Shown one piece after another: positions 9,193 through 18,541 of a DNA stretch of 64,000 bases. The stretch is from Hydrogenophaga sp. (GTDB lineage: Bacteria; Pseudomonadota; Gammaproteobacteria; Burkholderiales; Burkholderiaceae_C). Each line of letters begins with the position of its first letter. The stretch's first letter is position 1. The stretch lies in contig NZ_JADMJO010000007.1 in NCBI RefSeq assembly GCF_018780385.1, forward strand, positions 1 through 64,000, written 5' to 3'. The notes beneath the pieces were generated by a model that was given only the letters and a program-made list of their open reading frames with translations, searched no databases and was not told the DNA's origin. The position numbers and the translations under genes are program-made.

Positions 9193-10356
9193 TCAGCGCG
9201 CGAGCGAGGCCGCTTCGGTGGCGGCGAACTCGGCACGCAGCGCGCTGCCGTGGGCATCGAGCACCGGTGCCTCACGGTAGCTGTCGTCGTCCCACTCAGT
9301 GATCCAGGGAAGGGCGGGCACGTCGGCGGCGTGGCCGTTCACGTTCATGCGGCGCGTGCGCAGCTGCGGGTGCGAGATCAGGTCCTGCACAGAGTTGACG
9401 CTGCCGAAGGCGGTCTTCGCGGTAGTAAGACGATCGATCGCCTCAGCCGAGGTGAGGGTGGCGAACACTTCGGACACGGTGCCGTCCACCAACGGGCGGT
9501 TGGCCACGCGCGCCGCATTGTTGTGGAAGCGCGGATCGGCCGGCAGGTTGGGCCGGCGCAGCACCTCGCGGCAGAAGTCCACCCACTCGCGCTCGTTCTG
9601 GATAGACACCAAGATGTCGCGGCCATCGGCGCAGGTGAAGGCGCCGTAGGGTGCAATGGACGGGTGCTTGAGGCCCACGCGTTCTGGCGCCTTGCCGCCA
9701 TGGCGTGTCTGCAGGAACGGCACACCCATGAGTTCAGTGGCCGAGTCGAACAGCGACACCTTGATGCCCGAGCCCTGGCCGGTGCGCTCGCGCAGAAACA
9801 GCGCCTGCTGAATACCGATAAGTGCATTCATGCCGGCGGTGATGTCGCACAGCGACACACCGATGCGGCCCCACTCCCCCGGCGCGCCGCTGATGGACAC
9901 CAGCCCGCTTTCGGCCTGGATCAGCAGGTCGTAGGCCTTCATGAGCTGCAGGCTGCCGTGGTCGCCGTAGCCGGAGATGTCGCAGGTGATTAGGCGCGGG
10001 TGGCGCCGGCGCAGGGCCTCAGATCCGATGCCCAGCCGTGCCGTGGCGCCAGGCGCCAGGTTCTGGATGAACACATCGGCCCGGGTCAGCATGCGCTCCA
10101 GCAGCGCCATGTCGTCGGGCTGCTTGAGGTCTAGCGCGATCGATTCCTTGCCGCGGTTAATCCACACGAAGTAAGACGACTCCCCGTGCACCGCATGGTC
10201 GTAGCCGCGTGCAAAGTCGCCCTCGGGGCGCTCGATCTTGATGACCCGCGCGCCGGCATCGCCCAGGCGGCTGGTGCACCAGGGCGCGGCCACGGCCTGC
10301 TCCAGCGCCACCACGAGGATGCCGTCAAGCGGCTTGGCTTTTTGGTGTCCGCTCAT
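9193..10356 (-). CDS. CaiB/BaiF family III CoA-transferase
   Basis: A 387-residue cytoplasmic enzyme of the family III CoA-transferases, which move CoA between carboxylic acids. It starts MSGHQKAKPLDGILVVALEQAVAAP, keeps GARVIKIERP, the LITCDISGYG segment and VSLCDITAGMNA, where the Asp is the expected catalytic residue. Start chosen at the ATG at 10356, which has GGGGAG upstream, over a GTG 18 bases earlier. It lies 19 bases after the aldehyde dehydrogenase on the same strand, so the two are cotranscribed. The likely role is to activate an acid made by that dehydrogenase or imported by the Liv operon; the acid cannot be told from sequence. A decayed paralogue lies at 27967-28886. Confidence 0.9.
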   Translation of the reverse strand: MSGHQKAKPLDGILVVALEQAVAAPWCTSRLGDAGARVIKIERPEGDFARGYDHAVHGESSYFVWINRGKESIALDLKQPDDMALLERMLTRADVFIQNLAPGATARLGIGSEALRRRHPRLITCDISGYGDHGSLQLMKAYDLLIQAESGLVSISGAPGEWGRIGVSLCDITAGMNALIGIQQALFLRERTGQGSGIKVSLFDSATELMGVPFLQTRHGGKAPERVGLKHPSIAPYGAFTCADGRDILVSIQNEREWVDFCREVLRRPNLPADPRFHNNAARVANRPLVDGTVSEVFATLTSAEAIDRLTTAKTAFGSVNSVQDLISHPQLRTRRMNVNGHAADVPALPWITEWDDDSYREAPVLDAHGSALRAEFAATEAASLAR

Positions 10357-10375
10357 GTGCGCTCCCCGGTGCACT

Positions 10376-11884
10376 TTAGCCGTGGTGGTGCACCACCGTC
10401 TTGACGGTGCTCATTTCTTCCAGGGCAATGAACCCCTTCTCGCGCCCGTGGCCACTGCGCTTGGTGCCCCCGAACGGAAGCTCGATGCCGCCACCGGCAC
10501 CATAGCAGTTGATGAACATCTGCCCGGTCTTAATGCGCTTGGCGATACGCGCCTGGCGGTCACCGTCGCGCGTCCACACGCTGGCCACCAGCCCGTATTC
10601 GGTGCCATTGGCAATGCGCACCGCGTCTTCCTCGTCGTCAAACGGGATGGCTGCCAGCACCGGACCGAACACCTCTTCCTGCGCCAGGCGTGAGGCCGGG
10701 TCGACCGGGCCGAACACCGTCGGCGGCACGAAGTGGCCGCCTGCAGGCAGCGTGGCTGGCATCGGGGTCTGCACCATCACCGGCACGCCGGTGCCGGCGT
10801 TCTCCTCGATGTAGCGCAGCACACGCTCAGCCTGTCGCGCATTGATGACAGGGCCGAGGTCGGGGTCCTGCTCGGGGGTGCCGATGCGCAGGGCGCGGAA
10901 CTTGTCGTTCACGCGCTGCATGAAGCTGTCGAAGATGCTGCGCTCGACCAGCACGCGACTGCCGGCCGAGCAGGTCTGGCCGGTGTTCTGGGTGATGGCC
11001 TTGACCACGGTCGTGGCGGCTTTCTCGAGGTCGGCATCCGCAAACACCACCTGTGGGGACTTGCCACCGAGCTCGAGTACTACCGGCACGTAGTTCTTTG
11101 CCGCAGCGGCCTGCACGAGTTCGCCGGCCTGGGGCGAACCGGTGAAGGTGATGAAATCGATACCGCGGTGGCCCGACAGTGCAGCACCCGCCTCGGGGCC
11201 TATGCCGGTGACGATATTGATGCTGCCAGGTGGGAAGCCCACCTCGTGCGCCAGTTGCGCCATCTCGAGGCAGCTGAGGCAGGCCTCCTCGGAGGGCTTG
11301 AGCACGGTGGCGTTGCCCATTGCCAGGGCCGGCGCGATGGTACGACCGAACATCTGGGCCGGGTAGTTCCACGGAATGATGTGGCCGGTAACGCCGTGCG
11401 GCTCGCGCACGAGCTTTACGTCATAGCCCGCCAAGAATGGGATGGTGTGACCGTGGATCTTGTCAGCAGCGCCACCGTAGAACTCGAAGTAGCGCACGAG
11501 GGCCTGCAGGTCGTTGCGCGCCACTGTGATGGGCTTGCCCGTGTCGTTCGCCTCGATCCAGGACAGACGCTCGGCCTCGTCAGACACACGCTGCGCCAGT
11601 TTCATGAGCAGCCGGCCGCGCTCGGTGGGTGTCATGCGGCCCCATGGGCCGTCGAGCGCGGCGCGGGCGGCGGTCACGGCACGGTCGATCTCGGCGCTGC
11701 CGCCGCGCGCCAGGTGGCCCAGCAGCTCACCGGTGGCCGGCGCCTGCGTGGGCACGGTGCGACCGTCTGCCGAGGCGACCCACTGGCCGTCAATGAAGTG
11801 GCGGTGCGTCTGCGCCACGATGGGGCTGCCGGTAGGCATGCTGAGGCGGCCGGGCACGGCGGGGATGGCGGCGATGGTGGTCAT
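10376..11884 (-). CDS. NAD(P)-dependent aldehyde dehydrogenase
   Basis: A 502-residue aldehyde dehydrogenase oxidising an aldehyde to its acid. Motifs in order: HIIPWNYPAQMF (nucleotide-site Asn), VLKPSEEA, FTGSPQAGE, catalytic Glu in VLELGGKSP near residue 270, and catalytic Cys in NTGQTCSAGSR near 303, then QEEVFGPVL and LPFGGTKRSGHGRE. All residues needed for activity are visible. The ATG at 11884 is preceded by GGAG at a good distance; the open frame runs on upstream but only as a shadow of the binding-protein gene. First gene of a minus-strand pair with the CoA-transferase, diverging from the transporter operon across about 225 bases that should hold both promoters. Substrate unknown. 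Confidence 0.93.
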   Translation of the reverse strand: MTTIAAIPAVPGRLSMPTGSPIVAQTHRHFIDGQWVASADGRTVPTQAPATGELLGHLARGGSAEIDRAVTAARAALDGPWGRMTPTERGRLLMKLAQRVSDEAERLSWIEANDTGKPITVARNDLQALVRYFEFYGGAADKIHGHTIPFLAGYDVKLVREPHGVTGHIIPWNYPAQMFGRTIAPALAMGNATVLKPSEEACLSCLEMAQLAHEVGFPPGSINIVTGIGPEAGAALSGHRGIDFITFTGSPQAGELVQAAAAKNYVPVVLELGGKSPQVVFADADLEKAATTVVKAITQNTGQTCSAGSRVLVERSIFDSFMQRVNDKFRALRIGTPEQDPDLGPVINARQAERVLRYIEENAGTGVPVMVQTPMPATLPAGGHFVPPTVFGPVDPASRLAQEEVFGPVLAAIPFDDEEDAVRIANGTEYGLVASVWTRDGDRQARIAKRIKTGQMFINCYGAGGGIELPFGGTKRSGHGREKGFIALEEMSTVKTVVHHHG

Positions 11885-12109
11885 AGGTCTGTCTCCGGTG
11901 GTGCGTGGAATGGGTGGATTGTGGAAAGCCGAGCCCCCGGCTGGAATTGCTTTTGTGCGAAGCGTGCATTGCCGAGGCCGCAACACGTCCGTTGCGTCGG
12001 GCTTAACTCTGCTTTGCCCACTTCGAAATAGTCCAACCCGGCCATCGGCCCGACACTGCGTCGGCGCCGGCCCCTGACCTTCACGGTCATCACAACCAGG
12101 AGACAAACC

Positions 12110-13306
12110 ATGCAACGTCCCACCGCCATCCTCTCGGCACTTGCCTGCGCTGCGGCGCTGGCTTCGTTCGCGCCGCCCGCACACGCACAAGAGCGCACCA
12201 TCAAGATCTATGGCATGGGCGCCAAGAGCGGCGTCGTGCGCATCTTCGGCATCCAGAGCGAGGCCGCCATGCAGGCCGCGGCCGACCAGATCAACGCCGC
12301 CGGTGGCGTGACGCTGGGCGATGGAGCGAAGGCGAAGATCGTCATCGACTACCTCGACGACCGCTGCAGCGCTGAAGAAGGCATCAACGTGTTGCGCCGC
12401 ATCGCTTCGCAGCCCGATGCCATCGTGGCCGTGGGCCCGACCTGCAGCAACGTGGCCGAGCCGGTATTCGGCATCCTGCAGAAGAAGGCCGGCGACGCGA
12501 GCGACTCGGGTATTCAGTTCCCGCTGTACACCGACGTGGCAGCCAAAGGTGGTCTGGCCTCGATTTCCGAATGGTCGTTCCGCAACGTGCCCAGCGAAGC
12601 CGCCATGTACAAGTCGGTGTTCGAGTGGGTGGGTGCAACCCGCAAGGAGCTCAAGACCTTCTGGGGCGGTGTCGAGAAGGACTTCGCACACAGCAATGCA
12701 ACCTACAACGTGATGAAGGACAACGCTGGCAAGGTGGGCTTGGAGGTGCTGGGCCAGAGCGAGTGGTTGTTGGCCGACACCACCTTCAGCACCCAGGTGC
12801 GCGAGATGAAGCGCGCCAACCCCGACGTGGTGGCTATCTCGGCCCACCCGTTCACCACCTGCGGCGTGCTCAAGGAGATGCAGCGCCAGGGTGTCAAGCC
12901 CAAGCTCGTCATCGGCCTGACCAGCTCGTCGAGCATGGAGACGCTGCAGGGCTGTGCGCAGCAGGCCGAAGGCATCATCATCCCGACCAGCTTCGCCCCC
13001 GTGACAGCCGAGGCCAAGGCCGCAGCAGAAGCGGTAGCGGCGAAGAAATCCAACATGGACCTGCACAACGCGGCTGCCTGGGAGAACATCTTCACGCTCA
13101 AGAAGATCATCGAAGAGCAGAAGATCATGGGCAAACCCGATACTGTGGCGGCCGACCGCCAGAAGATGCGCCAGGGCCTGGCTGCGCTCAAGCAGACGCA
13201 GGGCCTGCTCGGTCCGATTGAGCGCGCGGCCGACCGGGAGGCGATCAAGCCCTTCCTGTTCGTGCAGGCCAAGGGCGGCGCCTGGACCGTGGCCCACAAG
13301 CCTTGA
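12110..13306 (+). CDS. Periplasmic substrate-binding protein of a Liv-type ABC importer
   Basis: A 398-residue type I periplasmic binding protein of the branched-chain amino acid / organic acid class. A signal peptide is plain: basic start, hydrophobic core, cleavage after APPAHAQ. The mature part has the two-lobed Peripla_BP_6 pattern (AAMQAAADQINAAGG, the LRRIASQPDAIVAVGP segment, WGGVEKDFAHSN, PDVVAISAHPF). It binds the substrate and delivers it to the LivHM permeases. It is the first gene of the operon, followed by a hairpin that probably reduces transcription into the permease genes. Relatives import amino acids, but also aromatic acids and small amides, so the ligand is not predictable. 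The ATG has CAGGAGACAAACC before it. Confidence 0.92.
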   Translation: MQRPTAILSALACAAALASFAPPAHAQERTIKIYGMGAKSGVVRIFGIQSEAAMQAAADQINAAGGVTLGDGAKAKIVIDYLDDRCSAEEGINVLRRIASQPDAIVAVGPTCSNVAEPVFGILQKKAGDASDSGIQFPLYTDVAAKGGLASISEWSFRNVPSEAAMYKSVFEWVGATRKELKTFWGGVEKDFAHSNATYNVMKDNAGKVGLEVLGQSEWLLADTTFSTQVREMKRANPDVVAISAHPFTTCGVLKEMQRQGVKPKLVIGLTSSSSMETLQGCAQQAEGIIIPTSFAPVTAEAKAAAEAVAAKKSNMDLHNAAAWENIFTLKKIIEEQKIMGKPDTVAADRQKMRQGLAALKQTQGLLGPIERAADREAIKPFLFVQAKGGAWTVAHKP

Positions 13307-13331
13307 CCGGCTTGTCCGGTTCTAAGCCGGA

Positions 13332-13357
13332 GGCGCCCCGCGCGGGGCGCCTTCTTT
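13332..13357 (+). terminator. GC-rich hairpin with T-rich tail, likely partial terminator
   Basis: A perfect inverted repeat (GGCGCCCCGC and its complement) is followed by TTCTTT. It lies 25 bases after the binding-protein stop and just before the first permease. This position is common in ABC operons, where it lets part of the transcription stop so that binding protein exceeds permease. Confidence 0.65.
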
Positions 13358-13379
13358 GCACACCCAACGCTCCCGCTCC

Positions 13380-14264
13380 ATGACCTACCTCGACCTGCTG
13401 GACCTGACGCAGTCGGTGATCGATGGCGTGCTGTTCGGCACCATCTACGCACTGATCGGCATTGGCTTCACGCTCATATTCGGCGTGATGCACAAGATCA
13501 ACCTGTCGTACGCGGCCGCGTCGGTGGGGGCTGCCTACCTCAGTCTGCTCATCGCGCAGACCGCACCGCCGGCGCTGGTGTTTTTGGCCGCGGCGCTGGT
13601 TGGCGGTGTGCTGGGCGCGTTGGTGTACGTGGTGTGCTTCCGCTTCCTGCCCCTCAACAAGCCGCTGGCTACGCTGATGTCTACCGTGGGCATGCTGCTG
13701 CTCATTGAGGAAGCCATCGTGCATGCCACCGCCGGTATGCCGCAGAACTACCCTGCTATGTGGGTGGGCTCCAACATCGACATCGGGCCGCTCTCGCTGC
13801 GCGGCGACCTGCTGTTCGTGTTCGTGCTGGGCTGCGCCGCCATGGTCGGCCTGACGCTGCTGCTCAAACGCACCCGCCTGGGGCTGGCCACTCGCGCCGT
13901 GTCGCAGCAGGCCACGGCCGCCCGCCTGTGCGGCATGAACATCACCACCACCAACCTCAGCACCTTCGTCATCGCGGGGCTGCTGGGCGGCATCGCCGGG
14001 GCCATGGCCGGAGCCGCCATCGGCGTGCTGTCCCCGCTGCTCACGCTGCCGCTTACCGTCAAGGGTTTGGTGGTCACCGTGATTGGCGGGCTGGGCAGCA
14101 TCCCGGGCGCCATCGTGGCCGGCCTGCTGGTGGGAGGGTTCGAGAACCTGTTCCAGTACTGGCGCGGCGTCACCGAGCGCGACATCTACGTGATGCTGCT
14201 GCTGTTCGCCTTTCTGGTGTTCCGTCCGGGCGGGCTGTTCAAACCGCCGGCTGGCCGCGACTGA
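13380..14264 (+). CDS. LivH-type permease (first copy)
   Basis: A 294-residue inner-membrane permease of the LivH family with about eight hydrophobic segments. Family marks are FGTIYALIGIGFTLIFGVMHKINLSYAA at the start and AIGVLSPLLTLPLTVKGLVVTVIGGLGSIPGAIV, the cytoplasmic loop that docks the ATPase. It forms a heterodimer with LivM in the importer. Start set at the ATG at 13380; the frame opens 24 bases earlier with a TTG inside the terminator hairpin, which is unlikely. LivM follows after 12 bases. Confidence 0.92.
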   Translation: MTYLDLLDLTQSVIDGVLFGTIYALIGIGFTLIFGVMHKINLSYAAASVGAAYLSLLIAQTAPPALVFLAAALVGGVLGALVYVVCFRFLPLNKPLATLMSTVGMLLLIEEAIVHATAGMPQNYPAMWVGSNIDIGPLSLRGDLLFVFVLGCAAMVGLTLLLKRTRLGLATRAVSQQATAARLCGMNITTTNLSTFVIAGLLGGIAGAMAGAAIGVLSPLLTLPLTVKGLVVTVIGGLGSIPGAIVAGLLVGGFENLFQYWRGVTERDIYVMLLLFAFLVFRPGGLFKPPAGRD

Positions 14265-14276
14265 AAGAGACACTCC

Positions 14277-15212
14277 ATGGACTTCTATCTCGGACTAGCA
14301 CAGGTCATCGGCGTGCACACCTTGCTGGGCCTGTCGGCCTGGTGCGTGCTGCAAACCGGTCAGGTGTCGCTGGCGCAGGGCGGCTTCTTCGCGGTGGGCG
14401 CTTATGCCGCCGGCATGCTCACGTCGATGGCCGGCTGGCCGCTGTGGCTGGCGCTGCCGGCGGCCGCCTTCATAGCGGCCGTAGTTGCCATCGCGGTGGG
14501 TTTTCCCGCGCTGCGGGTCAAGGGCCTGATGCTGGTCGTGGCCACCACCGCGTTCGCCGAAATCGTTCGCCTGTTCTTCTTCAACCTCACCTGGCGCGTG
14601 CCGGGCCCCGAAGGAACGCCGATTGGCCCCGACGGCAGTCTGGGCTTCGGCGGCATTCGCTACTTCCCAAGCAACGGCTGGACCTCGACCGAGATCGTGC
14701 TGCTGATCTGGGGTCTGGTGCTGATGGTGATGGCGGTGCTCGCGTGGCTGGACCGCTCGCGTGTCGGCACCCTCTGGCGTGCCGTGGGCGAGGACGAGGT
14801 GGCCGCCCAGAGCGTGGGCGTCAACCTGACTGCCGCCAAGGTGTCTGCCTTCGGCATCGGCGGCGCCATCGCGGGCGTGGCCGGCAGCGTGTTCGCGCAC
14901 TACACCACGCATATCGAGCACTCCAACTTCACCATCCTGCTGGCCACCTTCGCCATTGCCTACCCCATTCTGGGCGGGCTCTCCAGCCTGTTCGGCACCG
15001 TGCTGGCCGTGGTTTTCATCCAGGGCATCCTGATTGAGGGCCTGCGTTTCCTAGGTGACTGGCGCAGCCTGCTGTTCGGGGCGCTCATCCTGTTGATGAT
15101 GCTGGTGCGTCCCAGCGGCATGATCACCTCGCCACTGGGTCGGTTGCTGCGCGGTGGCCGTGCGCCGGACGGCCAGAGCGATGCGGGCAACAAGGAGAAA
15201 GCCCATGCTTGA
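14277..15212 (+). CDS. LivM-type permease (first copy)
   Basis: A 311-residue inner-membrane permease of the LivM family. It shows GQVSLAQGGFFAVGAYAAG near the start, FPALRVKGLMLVVATTAFAEIVRL in the middle, and the ATPase-contact region AGVAGSVFAHYTTHIEHSNF with FAIAYPILGGLSSLFGTVL. It pairs with the LivH upstream. Its stop overlaps the start of LivG by eight bases, which points to coupled translation and one complex. Charged C-terminal tail (DAGNKEKAHA). Confidence 0.92.
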   Translation: MDFYLGLAQVIGVHTLLGLSAWCVLQTGQVSLAQGGFFAVGAYAAGMLTSMAGWPLWLALPAAAFIAAVVAIAVGFPALRVKGLMLVVATTAFAEIVRLFFFNLTWRVPGPEGTPIGPDGSLGFGGIRYFPSNGWTSTEIVLLIWGLVLMVMAVLAWLDRSRVGTLWRAVGEDEVAAQSVGVNLTAAKVSAFGIGGAIAGVAGSVFAHYTTHIEHSNFTILLATFAIAYPILGGLSSLFGTVLAVVFIQGILIEGLRFLGDWRSLLFGALILLMMLVRPSGMITSPLGRLLRGGRAPDGQSDAGNKEKAHA

Positions 15213-15966
15213 GTTGCAGCAGCTCAGCCGCCATTTCGGTGGCGTCAAGGCCCTGGACCAGCTCGACCTGACGGTGCGCAAGGGAGAGATCCTGGGTCTG
15301 ATCGGACCGAACGGCTCGGGCAAGAGCACCACCGTCAACTTGATTGCAGGCCTGTATGCGCCTACCACCGGGGCGCTGCGCTTCAAGGGGCAGGACATCG
15401 GCCAGTTGCCGGTGCACACACGCGCGGAGCTCGGGATCGCGCGCACCTTCCAGAACATCCGACTGTTCGGCAATCTGACGGTTTGGCAGAACGTCTGGGC
15501 AGCGCGCGTGGTGCGCGAGGGCGGCTGGTCGGGCCTGAAGGCGCGCTGGCTGGCCTCCGGCCATCAGGCGCGCGAGGAGGTGCAGCGCCTGTTGGCCTTC
15601 AGCAACCTGGCCGACAAGGCCGATGTGCTTGCGGGCAATCTCGCTTTCGGCGAACAGCGCCGCCTCGAACTGGCGCGCGCCGCGGCATCGGGCGCCGAGC
15701 TGCTGCTGCTGGACGAGCCTGCCGCCGGCATGAACGCCGAAGAGATCGAAGAACTCGACCAGCGCATCCGGGAGCTGCGAGATCGCGGCCACACGATCCT
15801 GCTAATCGAGCACCACATGGAGCTGGTGATGGAGGTCTGCGACCGCGTGGCGGTGCTCAACTTCGGTCGCAAGATCGCCGAAGGCACACCCGCCCAGGTG
15901 CAGCAGGACCCGGCCGTGCGTGCGGCCTACCTGGGCGCCGACGACTCCGTGGCCCAGGCCGCCTGA
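15205..15966 (+). CDS. LivG-type ATP-binding protein
   Basis: A 253-residue ABC ATPase of the LivG class on the cytoplasmic side of the importer. Walker A is GPNGSGKS (about residues 34-41), Q-loop RTFQNIRLF, signature NLAFGEQRRLELARA, which replaces the canonical LSGGQ as is usual in LivG, Walker B LLLLDEPAAGM and switch His in IEHHMELV. Start is the ATG at 15205 with AAGGAG upstream; the frame opens earlier within livM but without a site. Only one LivG and one LivF are present for two permease pairs. Confidence 0.93.
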   Translation: MLELQQLSRHFGGVKALDQLDLTVRKGEILGLIGPNGSGKSTTVNLIAGLYAPTTGALRFKGQDIGQLPVHTRAELGIARTFQNIRLFGNLTVWQNVWAARVVREGGWSGLKARWLASGHQAREEVQRLLAFSNLADKADVLAGNLAFGEQRRLELARAAASGAELLLLDEPAAGMNAEEIEELDQRIRELRDRGHTILLIEHHMELVMEVCDRVAVLNFGRKIAEGTPAQVQQDPAVRAAYLGADDSVAQAA

Positions 15967-15980
15967 CCGAGGAAACAACC

Positions 15981-16697
15981 ATGCTGATCATTGAAGGACT
16001 GGCCACGGCCTACGGCAAGATCGAAGCGCTCAAGGGGGTGGACCTGACGGCGCAGAGCGGGCAGGTGACCTGTCTGCTGGGCCCTAACGGCGCGGGAAAG
16101 ACCACGCTCATGATGACCGTGGCGGGCATCCTCAGGCCAAAGACGGGCTCGATCCGTTTCGAGGGTGAAGAGCTGGTGGGCAAGTCCAGCGCCGACATCG
16201 TGGCGCGCGGTCTGGCCCTGGTGCCCGAGAACCGGCTGGTGTTCCCTGTGCTCAGCGTGCGCGAGAACCTCATGGCTGGAGCCTTCCGCCGGCGCGACCG
16301 CAACGCCATCCGCGACGACATCGACCGCATGTTCGTTCGCTTCCCGCGTCTGAAGGAACGGGTGGACCAGATGGCGGGCACCTTGTCGGGTGGCGAACAG
16401 CAGATGTTGGCGGTGGCACGGGCGCTGATGTCGCGGCCACGCCTGCTGTTGATGGATGAGCCGTCGGTGGGTCTGGCCCCGCTGGTGGTGGCCGAGATAT
16501 TCCAGATCATCCGGCAGCTGCACGCAGAAGGGGTGAGCATCTTCCTGGTCGAGCAGAACGCCCACATGGCGCTTAAGGTGGCGCAGCACTTCTACCTGAT
16601 GGAGCAGGGTCGCGTGACCTTCTCGGGCAATCCGGGCGAGATGAGCAGCGATGACGTGATCCAGCGCGCCTACCTCGGGCAGCGTCGGGCTGCCTGA
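15981..16697 (+). CDS. LivF-type ATP-binding protein
   Basis: A 238-residue ABC ATPase of the LivF class, the usual partner of LivG. Walker A GPNGAGKT, Q-loop LVPENRLVFPVLSV, signature TLSGGEQQMLAVARALM, Walker B LLLMDEPSVGL and switch His region VEQNAHMAL are all in place. The ATG at 15981 is preceded by GAGGAAACAACC. It lies 14 bases after livG and eight before the second livH, in the middle of the operon, so it probably powers both permease pairs. Confidence 0.93.
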   Translation: MLIIEGLATAYGKIEALKGVDLTAQSGQVTCLLGPNGAGKTTLMMTVAGILRPKTGSIRFEGEELVGKSSADIVARGLALVPENRLVFPVLSVRENLMAGAFRRRDRNAIRDDIDRMFVRFPRLKERVDQMAGTLSGGEQQMLAVARALMSRPRLLLMDEPSVGLAPLVVAEIFQIIRQLHAEGVSIFLVEQNAHMALKVAQHFYLMEQGRVTFSGNPGEMSSDDVIQRAYLGQRRAA

Positions 16698-16704
16698 GTC
16701 GCAG

Positions 16705-17652
16705 GTGCGTGTGGTGCAAGACCTGCTGCAACGCACGCTCGATGGCTGGCTTGAAGGATCGGCTTACGCACTCGTCGGCCTGGGCCTGACCCTGACGTTC
16801 GGCACGCTGCGCCGCCTCAATCTTGCCTACGGAGCCACCGCCATGCTGGCCGCTTACGTGGGCGCTTGGTTGTTCACCCGCCATGCCGTGCCGGCCTGGG
16901 GCGTGGCGCTGTGCGTGATCGGCGGAGCTGCGCTGATCGGTCTGTATGTCGAGCGCCTTTGCTTCGGCGCGCTGGGTCGGGCCGATGGTCACGAAGGGCG
17001 TGGCAGCGCGATGCGCTTGGGCAGCGGCTTCGACGGGCGCGAGGTGGTTGCGCTGGCGTCGAGCTTTGCGCTCTGGATGCAGCTTGAACAGCTCGCGGTC
17101 AACCTGTTACCGCGGCACCTCAATGCCTTTCCGCATCTGTCCTCGTCCACCGAGTGGGCCTGGCTCGGTCTGTACCTGAGGCCGGATCGGCTGGTGGTGG
17201 CCTTGCTCGCCATTGGGCTGACCCTGGCCCTGGGCATATGGCTGCAACGTACGCGCGGTGGTCTGGCCTGGCGGGCCACCGCCACCCAGCGCACGGCGGC
17301 CGGGCTAGTGGGCATCGCCGTCGGCCGCGTGCAGGCCACGGCCTTTCTGGTGGCCTGCGCGTTGTCCGGCGTGGCAGCTTTTGCAGTGCTGGCCATCGAA
17401 GGCCAGGTCACGCCCATGCTGGGCATGTGGATGCTCACCAAGGGCCTGGTGGCGGCCATGCTGGGAGGTCTGGGCAGCGTGCGCGGCGTGCTCTGGGGTG
17501 GCTGGCTGCTGGGCATCGTGGAAGCGCATGCGCAAGCGGCATTCGGCCCGGTGGGGCGGGAGTTCGCCAGCTGGGCCTTGTTGTTCGCCGTGCTGGTGCT
17601 GGGGCCGGCCGGGCTCCGTGGGCTGCAGGGGAGAGTGGTTCATGCCGGTTGA
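16705..17652 (+). CDS. LivH-type permease (second copy)
   Basis: A second LivH-family permease of 315 residues, clearly different from the first. It keeps EGSAYALVGLGLTLTFGTLRRLNLAYGA at the N-terminus and GQVTPMLGMWMLTKGLVAAMLGGLGSVRGVLWGG at the ATPase-contact loop. An extra polar stretch of about 25 residues (GRADGHEGRGSAMRLGSGFDGRE, near 92-114) lies between membrane segments and is absent from the first copy. It starts at a GTG seven bases after livF, with no strong ribosome site, so translation may depend on coupling. Having a second permease set after livF without its own ATPase is unusual. Confidence 0.88.
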   Translation: MRVVQDLLQRTLDGWLEGSAYALVGLGLTLTFGTLRRLNLAYGATAMLAAYVGAWLFTRHAVPAWGVALCVIGGAALIGLYVERLCFGALGRADGHEGRGSAMRLGSGFDGREVVALASSFALWMQLEQLAVNLLPRHLNAFPHLSSSTEWAWLGLYLRPDRLVVALLAIGLTLALGIWLQRTRGGLAWRATATQRTAAGLVGIAVGRVQATAFLVACALSGVAAFAVLAIEGQVTPMLGMWMLTKGLVAAMLGGLGSVRGVLWGGWLLGIVEAHAQAAFGPVGREFASWALLFAVLVLGPAGLRGLQGRVVHAG

Positions 17653-18541
17653 TCAGGCCATCGGACTCGCGACCGACATCGCGATCTTCTCGCTGCTGGC
17701 GCTGTCGGCCTACCTCGTGCTGCTGGTGGGGCGCATCTCGTTCGGGCAGCAGGCCTATTTCGGAGTCGGTGCCTATGCGTCGGGGCTGGCGTCCACACTG
17801 GCCCAATGGCCCCTGAGCCTGGCGCTGCTGCTCGGCATGGTTGTGGGGGCTGTGCTGTCGGTGATGCTGGCGTTCCCGACGCTGCGTCTGTCCGGTCTGA
17901 ACTATGCGGTGGCCACGCTGGCGCTGGCCGAGATGATGCGTATCGGCCTCCTGAGTTGGCACTTCACGCACGAGATCGACGGCCAACCGGTGGGGCCGCA
18001 GGGTGCGGACGGTTTCCGTGACATCCGCTGGCTGCTGGAGAACGATGTTTCCCCCGGCTTCTTTCTATTGATCTGCGCGGGCACGCTGCTGGGGGTGTTG
18101 CTGGCGCTAGCTTGGCTGCGCCCTCGCCGTCTTGGACTGGCGTTGCGGCAGGTGGGCCACGACGAAGCACTGGCCGCCAGCCAGGGCCTGCCGGTGCTGC
18201 GGCTACAGCTGTTTGCGGTGGGCCTGGCGGGCGCGCTGGCCGCACTGGGGGGTGGGCTGTACGCGCACCGCGCCACCTACATCGAGCCCGCGCTGTTCGA
18301 TTCCATGTTGGGCGTACACGCGGTGGGGTACGCGCTGATCGGCGGGCTGGGCACGGCGCTGGGGCCGCTGATCGGCGTGGCCTTCGACATCGGACTGCTC
18401 GAAGCCACCAAGGTCTTTGCCGGCTGGCGCATGGTCGTCTTCGGCGGGCTGGTCGCGCTGTTCCTGCGATACCGGCCCCGGGGCCTGCTCGACGAAGTCA
18501 CCGTGCACCGATTGTCCCGATTCCTACGGAGGAAAACATGA
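17642..18541 (+). CDS. LivM-type permease (second copy)
   Basis: A second LivM-family permease of 299 residues: GRISFGQQAYFGVGAYASG near the start, FPTLRLSGLNYAVATLALAEMMRI, and the contact region LGGGLYAHRATYIEPALFDSM with VGYALIGGLGTALGPLIGV. Its ATG at 17642 overlaps the end of the second livH by eleven bases, and its TGA overlaps the ATG of the YtkA-like gene, so the three are tightly coupled. It should form the second membrane pair with the LivH upstream. Confidence 0.9.
   Translation: MPVDQAIGLATDIAIFSLLALSAYLVLLVGRISFGQQAYFGVGAYASGLASTLAQWPLSLALLLGMVVGAVLSVMLAFPTLRLSGLNYAVATLALAEMMRIGLLSWHFTHEIDGQPVGPQGADGFRDIRWLLENDVSPGFFLLICAGTLLGVLLALAWLRPRRLGLALRQVGHDEALAASQGLPVLRLQLFAVGLAGALAALGGGLYAHRATYIEPALFDSMLGVHAVGYALIGGLGTALGPLIGVAFDIGLLEATKVFAGWRMVVFGGLVALFLRYRPRGLLDEVTVHRLSRFLRRKT

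Noticed and set aside
11887-13297. Upstream extension of the aldehyde dehydrogenase frame across the binding-protein gene
   Set aside because: The sequence is His/Arg-rich, low in structure and antisense to a clear periplasmic binding protein; the dehydrogenase has a good ATG and ribosome site at 11884.
13245-14273. 342-codon Gln/His-rich frame on the minus strand
   Set aside because: Antisense shadow of livH with shadow-type composition.
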